Of a stretch of DNA of 64,000 nucleotides, positions 58,335-64,000 are shown one piece after another. The stretch spans positions 114,570,111-114,634,110 of the forward strand of contig CM035152.1 in NCBI GenBank assembly GCA_020205615.1, in the 5' to 3' direction. The notes beneath the pieces are model-generated. The model saw only the letters and a program-made list of their open reading frames with translations. It made no database searches and was not told where the DNA came from. Source of the DNA: Panax quinquefolius (lineage: Eukaryota > Streptophyta > Magnoliopsida > Apiales > Araliaceae). The number at the start of each line of letters is the position of its first letter. The first letter of the stretch is position 1. The position numbers and the translations under genes were made by a program.

Positions 58335-58346
58335 TGGTATCAGAGC
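58335..58346 (+). other. Primer binding site of plus-strand gypsy element
   Basis: TGGTATCAGAGC follows the LTR end GACGTCACA by two bases and is an exact tRNA-Met initiator match. Confidence 0.9.
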
Positions 58347-58520
58347 TTAGGGATATGATCTCTGGTGGAGATATGAGATTAGAACTAGGAGGGGAGAGAC
58401 GAGTAAATCCATCGCTAGTGTGTCCTACCTAAGCTTATTTGTTGGTCGGTCAGAATATAGGGATATTATGTGGCATGTCAATTTCTTTAATAAACCCTTA
58501 TTTTGTGACAGTATTTGAGA

Positions 58521-59776
58521 ATGACATCTAAAAATGTTGAGATGAGCAATGGAGCACATGCGACTATTGAGACACCGACAATCAACAACCAAGATAATGT
58601 TCATCAGGAAGGCAATATTCCTCCTGTAAACAACACCACAGATCAAAAGATGAATGATGGATGTTTAGAAGCTTTTTGCAGTTCATGCAAAACCAGACAA
58701 GAGAGACTTCTGTTCAAAATGCAGGTGGAAACGATGGCAACTCATGACTGGTCACTGCTAAGCAATTCAAGGAGTTGGGACCACCGGAGTTTTTGGGAAA
58801 GCCGGATCCGATTAAGGTGAAAATGTGGGTTAAGCAAATTACCAAGATATTTGATGTCTTGGGATGCACGGAGGAACAGAAAGTTCCATTCGCCACCTTT
58901 ATGTTTCGTGGGGAGGTAAATTACTGGTGGGAATCTATGAAGCGTACCCAGCCTGCCGCACTCAATATGTCTTGGGAAGCATTCCAAAAACTGTTCAATG
59001 ACAAGTACTTTCTTGAAAGTATTCGTAATATAAAGGAGTTAGAGTTTATCAGACTAGAATAGAACAATATGACTGTGTCCCAATACAAGGCTAAGTTCGT
59101 AGAGTTATCCAGGTTTGCACCTCATTTGGTAGAGAATAAGGAACGTATGACGCGGATGTTTCTGAGAGGTTTGAAACCCAAAATTTGTCAATACCTCATT
59201 TCTCACAAATTTTCTCTATATTTAGATGTTGTGAACATGGCTCAATTATTAGAGCTAGATAATGAGTCTGTTCAACTGGGGGACCACAACCAGGGTCGTA
59301 CTTGTGACAACAGTCATCGGAGCAATGACAACCAGCGGGGAGGAAAATATCCGGACAGAAGCGGTAACCACTCTGGTAGTAATTGTGGCCATGATAGTAA
59401 AAGAAGCGAGTCGGGGGGAGATTTAAAAAAGAGAAGGTATAACAATGACAACATGAAGACGTCAGCACCAACATCAACTATTTATAGGGGAGGAGAACGA
59501 CCACCGATCTTATGTTATAAATGCGGGAAAGAGGGACACATCAGCCCAAACTGCCCACAACAATTCAAGGTGTGTTATAACTGTGGAAAGGAAGGACATA
59601 TAGCTCAAGATTGTTCTGTAGCAAAACCAAGTCCAGCAGGGATTGTGACTCCAAAGGCTATCTCGGACAAGTCAAAGTCAGCGGTTCCTGAAAGAGCATT
59701 TGTCGTGACTGCCCAAAATACGAGGAACCCGAACGAGGTGATCACGGGTAAGCTAATCATATCACGGGTAAGCTAA
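58521..59776 (+). pseudogene. Gypsy gag with two zinc knuckles, nearly complete
   Basis: ATG 58521 (TSKNVEMSNGAHATIE). A frame change near 58660-58760 leads to the capsid domain (KELGPPEFLGKPDPIKVKMW, FMFRGEVNYWWESMKR, FNDKYFLESIRNIKELEFIR). A TAG at 59060 is followed in frame by MTVSQYKAKFVELSRFAPHL and MFLRGLKPKICQYLISHK. Two CCHC knuckles follow: CYKCGKEGHISPNC (about 59514) and CYNCGKEGHIAQDC (about 59574). A double knuckle is uncommon but known in chromovirus gag. The ORF ends prematurely at TAA after a 20-bp duplication (59741-59780). It is the best preserved gag in the window. Confidence 0.9.
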
Positions 59777-59780
59777 TCAT
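59741..59780 (+). repeat. Perfect 20-bp tandem duplication at gag/PR border
   Basis: ATCACGGGTAAGCTAATCAT occurs at 59741-59760 and again, without change, at 59761-59780. As 20 is not a multiple of three, the gag frame is thrown to a stop (SRVS, TAA) and PR lies in another frame. With one unit removed, gag would read directly into PR. Confidence 0.95.
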
Positions 59781-60149
59781 AAACTCTTGCAAAGTTTATA
59801 CCTTATTAGATACCGGTTCTGCCCATTCTTTTATCTCTCCTACTTGTGCTCAACGCTTGAACTTGACTCTTGAGAAATTAGACTTTGACTTATCTGTTGA
59901 AACTTCGTTAGGAGAAACTTTCATTACATCCACTGTTTATAAATCTTGCTTGATTCAAGTTGGGAACATCACATTACTTGTTGATCTCATTTCTTTGAAA
60001 ATACTTGCATTTGATGTGATTTTAGGGATTGATTGGTTAACCACTCATCATGCTAAAATTGATTATTTTCGTAAGGTTGTTAGTTTTCATATTCCTAACC
60101 AACCTGTTATACGAATTCAAGCAACCAAACCACTAAAGTCAATCACTGT
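59781..60149 (+). pseudogene. Gypsy protease, cut by LTR insertion
   Basis: The frame reads NSCKVYTLLDTGSAHSFIS, with the catalytic Asp codon at 59809-59811 in an intact DTGS motif. ISLKILAFDVILGIDWLTTH follows at about 59991-60050, the usual core of retropepsins of this group. The frame is open up to the LTR at 60150, which removes the link to RT. Protease would process the polyprotein in the particle. Confidence 0.85.
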
Positions 60150-61361
60150 TGTAAGACCCCGAAATTTTTTTAAATAAAAAGGAATTTCCTTTATTTATTA
60201 TTTTGAAATAGTAAGGGTTGATTTGATTAATGTGGATAGTTAAGGGTTAAATATGCAAATATTTCAAAATAAGCAAGTGGTTATAAAATATTCATTTTGT
60301 TTGGGAATATTCGTTTGGTCGCGGGAATATTCGCATCGTTTGGGAATATTCGCATTTACGCTGCCAAAACCATGTGTGGGCCCCATAACTAAAAGCGATT
60401 GATGAAGAAAACGACAAATATAAGTTGGTTTAAAAATAACTAGTAGTTGTTACCGCTAAGATCGCTGAATACCCTATGGTTAAAATACGAGAATACGCTA
60501 TGGTCGCATTAAGAAGACACCAGATTGCACATAAAGATTGTTGAATTATTGATCCTTACGTAAGAAGGCACTACTCAATAATTTCTACAAAGAGTTATCG
60601 CTCAATATTTTATTTTATCGATTCAATAATTGGCATATGATATTTTATATTATCATTGTTCAATAATTGTCACCGCATTATTATCTCCATTATCGATCAA
60701 TAATTCATATTATTTAAATAATATTATTAGATAAGATTATTGGCAATGTCTAGAAAGTTCATCAAGGAGAGGTTTGGTCACCTAATCATGGCGCCAAGAA
60801 GGAGAAATCCTTATCTGAAAAGCCCCTTTCCCGAACTACTCGTCATTATAATTGTGATTCTCAGTAATATTATTTGTGAATAATTAATTATTGATTCATA
60901 TGATAAAGAAATATTTATTTTATGTGGATATAAATGATGGATTTATTTATGTGGTTATAAATGAAGAAATTATTGTTGAGGTGTTTTATCAAGATTTTAC
61001 CGTATCGAGGTATTAAAATTAAATCGTGGGTTTTAGATATATTATGGGGTTATAATTTTTAATCCCACCGTTGATTGTGGTAATTTTTGGGTATGTTATA
61101 CATACATAAGTTGAGTATATGTCCACAAATTTTGAACCGTTAAAATGCTCAAATGATTTGTTATGAATTTTAAGAGGTGTCTCGATTCTAAAAATTAGGG
61201 TTATAATTGATTTTGGTGGAAAATTCTAGAATTGAGTGGGCCCCACTTGTGGTTGGTGAAGAAATGTGCTGAATTTTATTTCAAATGTGGTGGGTGGCAA
61301 TAGTAGCGTGTAAAGCCATCGTGTAGCAGTCAAGTCTCGCTTTCTACGGCTAACATTTTCC

Positions 61362-61369
61362 TATAAATG
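61362..61369 (+). promoter_or_regulatory. TATA box of the complete LTR
   Basis: TATAAATG lies in CATTTTCCTATAAATGAGGG, aligned with 57014-57021 in the sister LTR. It differs in the last base only. Confidence 0.55.
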
Positions 61370-61638
61370 AGGGCTAAGTTAGAATTGAAAATCACACCGT
61401 AAACAAAGTTTTCTCTTTCTCTATATTGTTGAGCGATTTTGTGAGTATTTAGATACTTTGAGAGTTGTTGTTCAAGATAAGTTTCATTCAAAGATCACTT
61501 CCGACCTTTCCTTCCGGCAGTCGATTCTTTGAGGTAAGGGATGTTATTTTCTTCTCAAATGATATTAATTCTTCAATATCATTATCTTTCAAATATCGGT
61601 CCGTACTTTTATCAAATTTGAACTTTTTCATGCTCTGG

Positions 61639-61832
61639 GTTACTATTCATGAGTTACTATTCACGAAGTTACTATTCATGAGTTACTATTCACGAGTTAC
61701 TATTCACGAGTACTATTCATGGCGTGAAAATGTTTTTTTGTGGAATTTCTATCTTTTGGTGTTTGAGTTACTATTCACGATATTTTAACTATTCACGATA
61801 CTGTACTATTCACGATATTAAGACTATTCAAT
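61639..61832 (+). repeat. TTACTATTCACGAG repeats downstream of TATA
   Basis: About six tandem copies of GAGTTACTATTCACGA or GAGTTACTATTCATGA occupy 61639-61721, with four more spaced copies at 61764-61832. They are in the transcribed part of the LTR on the sense strand, while the minus element carries the same core upstream of its TATA box on the opposite strand. Confidence 0.8.
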
Positions 61833-62059
61833 CAAAAATGAAAATTTTTCTTTTCGTCTAAAATATCTATTCTGATACTAGCTTTGATCAGATCCATGTT
61901 TTGATCATTCTCAATTTTACACCACTATGATTATTTTTGAGGTATTGTTGGACATGGATAAAACAAAAGTACTAATCCTTAATCCTTAATCCTTGTCATT
62001 TTGTTTCACCGGATTCGCTTTTTTAAAATATTTTCATCATCCTCGCCCTTAAATGATGA

Positions 62060-62275
62060 TATTATTGAATATCTTCGGCCCAGAGTGCAAAGATGAATGA
62101 TTTCAAGAATATCTTTGGCCCAGAAGTGCAAAGATGAAAGCAGTGTTTAAATGAATACGACCAATCGATGAATATCTTTGGCCCAGAAGTGCAAAGATGA
62201 ACAGTGTTGAGATGAACACGACCGATTAATGAATATCTTTGGCCTCAGAAGTGCAAAGATGAATATTTGATTTGA
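62060..62275 (+). repeat. AATATCTTTGGCC repeats in U5
   Basis: Four units share GAATATCTT(T/C)GGCCCAGA and GTGCAAAGATGAA, spaced about 45-65 bp. The sister LTR has three. Confidence 0.75.
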
Positions 62276-62802
62276 GATGAAAATTGATTGATGTTACAGG
62301 ATAAAATATTGATGATGGACCGTTAAATTCATAGATTATAGTAGATTTCATTCTCTACGTAACTCTTCTATGAATTATTATTTCACGTATGAATATTGAT
62401 CCAAAACTTGTTGTTTATCAGATTCTATCGATTTTTCCTCGTTGAAGACTAACGATAATTTGTTGTATATTATCTTAGTCATAATATTCTTTATCGAAGC
62501 TAGTTGAGCTCACCCTTTTCCTTTTTGTTCCATTCTTCTCGTGAGGCGAGAATATAATAGCATGAGCTCTGGGGTAAATGGAATGAAGGTTTTAGAAAGG
62601 ATTGTTTAGTAGTCCTCACCATTTTTGTAAAATAATGTATCAATAAATGTGATGAGGATTTATTTGAGTATAAATATTGTCTAGAAGATAATATTTGTAT
62701 TTAAACTCACAGCTTTTACTGTAATAATAAAGTTGTAGTTGCTTCGCACTACGTATCGACAACTCGTAATGGGTGATGTATACCTATTTTGGGGGCGCCA
62801 TT

Positions 62803-62813
62803 TGGTATCGAGC
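62803..62813 (+). other. Primer binding site of the last gypsy element
   Basis: TGGTATCGAGC, a tRNA-Met-like site with CGAGC in place of CAGAGC, follows the LTR end by two bases. The minus-strand element has the same variant. Confidence 0.75.
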
Positions 62814-62986
62814 TTAGGATATGATCTCCAAGCGAGATCGGGAATAGAACTAGGAGGGGAGAGACGAGTAAATCCTTCGCTAAAGTGTCCTACCTAAGCT
62901 TATTTGTTAGTCGGTCAAGATATAGGGATATTATGTGATATATTGATTTCCTTAATTAACCCTTGTTTTACGACAAAGATTTGAGA

Positions 62987-64000
62987 ATGTCGAATCGAGA
63001 ATATTAATAAAGGAGTAAATGAGACCATGGAGATGCCTCAGACTTACCAACGAGGAGAACGTGCAACAGTCGTCGGCAATGTTCCTCCCGTGAACAACAC
63101 CATGGAAGCGATGATGAACGAGGGGATGTTTAGAAGTTTTTTGCAGCTCATGCAAAATCGATTTAGGAGACTCGTGTTCAAAATACAGAGGAAATGATAG
63201 CAATTCACTTGTTGTCACAAACAAGCAGCTCAAAGAGTCAGGACCACCGAATTTAAGGGAAAGCCGATCCGATCACGGCGAAACACGGGTCAAACAAATT
63301 ACCAAGATATTCGATGTCTTGGGATGCACGGAGAACAGAAGGTTCCATTCGCCACCTTTATGTTCCGTGGGCGAGGCAGACCATCGGTGGGAGTCTCAGT
63401 GAAGCGCACTCCATCCAACCGCACTCAAAGATGTCTCTGGGAGACGCTTTCAGAGACTATTTAATGACAAATACTTCCCGAAAGTGTTCGCTATACGAAG
63501 GAAGTGGAGTTCATCGATTAGAGCAAAACAACACGACGGTGTCTCAAAGACGAGGCAAAGTTTGCAGAGTTATCCAGTTCAGACGCTATTTGGTGGAGAA
63601 TGAGGAACGATGACGCGGATGTTTCTTAGAGGTTTGAAACCCAAGATACGCCAAGATCTCATTTCTCATAAACTTTCTTTATTCGAGATGTTGTAAAATG
63701 TGGCTCAATTATTAGAGCGAGATAACGAGTACGGCCAATCGAGGACCATAACCGTGATCGCATCGTAGATGGCAAATAATGTAATAATGATAACTCATGA
63801 GAAAGAAATGATTTTATGTAAATGGTAACCACTCCGTGGTAATCATGGTCATGAAAATGTAAGAAGCGAAATCGAGGAGATTTTAAAAGAGGAGATTTAA
63901 CAACGACTATGTGAAGACGACAAAGGTCTTAAGAAGAATCGGTTCTAAGGGAGGAGAACGACCACCCATTATATGCTACAAATGCGAAAAGAGGGACATA
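62987..64000 (+). pseudogene. Gypsy gag, heavily broken, runs off the window
   Basis: ATG 62987 starts a copy of the gag at 58521. The best matching parts are FDVLGCTE (about 63312), HSPPLCSVG-type shifted capsid residues, FNDKYFPKV and MFLRGLKPKIRQDLISHKLS (about 63618-63680), a segment corresponding to 59158-59215. Small indels every 50-100 bp disturb the frame. The first zinc knuckle (CYKC) is reached at the window end. Pol lies outside. Confidence 0.8.

Larger units (their letters stand above)
56874..60149 (+). mobile_element. Gypsy element on plus strand, 5' LTR partial, interrupted in PR
   Basis: A truncated LTR (56874-58332), PBS, gag and PR are followed at 60150 by the LTR of another copy of the same family, with no purine tract between. 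RT and later domains would lie beyond that second element, outside the window. The left end is cut by the minus-strand element. Confidence 0.8.
60150..62800 (+). repeat. 5' LTR of the last gypsy element, complete
   Basis: It runs from TGTAAGACCCCG to TTGGGGGCGCCA (2651 bp) and is followed by a PBS. It contains GGGAATATTCG in triplicate (60303-60355), ATAAT-rich words, TATAAATG (61362-61369), ACTATTCAC arrays (61639-61832) and U5 repeats (62060-62275). It lies inside the protease of the previous element without a purine tract before it, so it is an insertion; ACTGT (60145-60149) would be the left target duplication. The 61465-61788 ORF is not supported. Confidence 0.88.

Overview
The window is a eukaryotic nuclear segment, almost certainly from a flowering plant, made of nested and decayed LTR retrotransposons. 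I found no host gene, rRNA or tRNA gene. The evidence is plant-type Ty3/gypsy chromovirus and Tat polyproteins, a Sirevirus-type Ty1/copia element with a third ORF, LTRs running from TG to CA, initiator-methionine-tRNA primer sites (TGGTATC...), purine tracts before LTRs, and 5-bp target duplications. Most coding regions carry stops and frameshifts, so they are called pseudogenes.

Layout. 1-2153: 3' end of a gypsy pol on +, followed by its 3' LTR (2154 to about 3870). 3900-14849: a Tat-lineage gypsy element with short LTRs, gag-PR-RT-RH-extra RNase H-IN on +, an array of about 110-bp repeats, and a long antisense ORF on -. 14850-16431 and 34215-35082: two halves of one A-rich locus of small, abutting ORFs of unknown identity. 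It was split by a gypsy chromovirus (16432-34214) whose own 3' LTR holds a further 6.5 kb of inserted LTR-type DNA, including a 5.2-kb LTR. 35083-48061: a Sirevirus-like copia element without its 3' LTR. Its third ORF is interrupted by a 4.05-kb solo LTR (43582-47633) flanked by CTGAG duplications. 48064-56873: a gypsy element on - with both LTRs (about 2.8 kb) but only about 3.2 kb of internal DNA and no RT or IN. 56874-64000: two related gypsy elements on +. The first has part of a 5' LTR, a PBS, gag and PR, and is interrupted inside PR by the 5' LTR (60150-62800) of the second, whose gag runs off the window.

How the parts relate. The first, the minus-strand and the last two gypsy elements share an LTR design: a TGTAAGACC start, three copies of a GGGAATATT motif in U3, a TATAAATA box, ACTATTCAC repeats and an AATATCTTTGGCC repeat in U5. 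The chromovirus at 16-34 kb, the 5.2-kb LTR and the 4.05-kb solo LTR belong to a second group ending GGTGTCACA or similar.

The best candidates for something undescribed are the A-rich block of small coupled ORFs, which may begin next to a tRNA-Met primer site once the Tat element is removed; the antisense ORF in the Tat element; the ATCGTAG motif repeated in the copia LTR, 3' region and third ORF; and hairpin and tandem motifs shared by the LTRs. Many frameshifts fall where otherwise near-identical copies look locally scrambled, so part of the decay could be assembly error.
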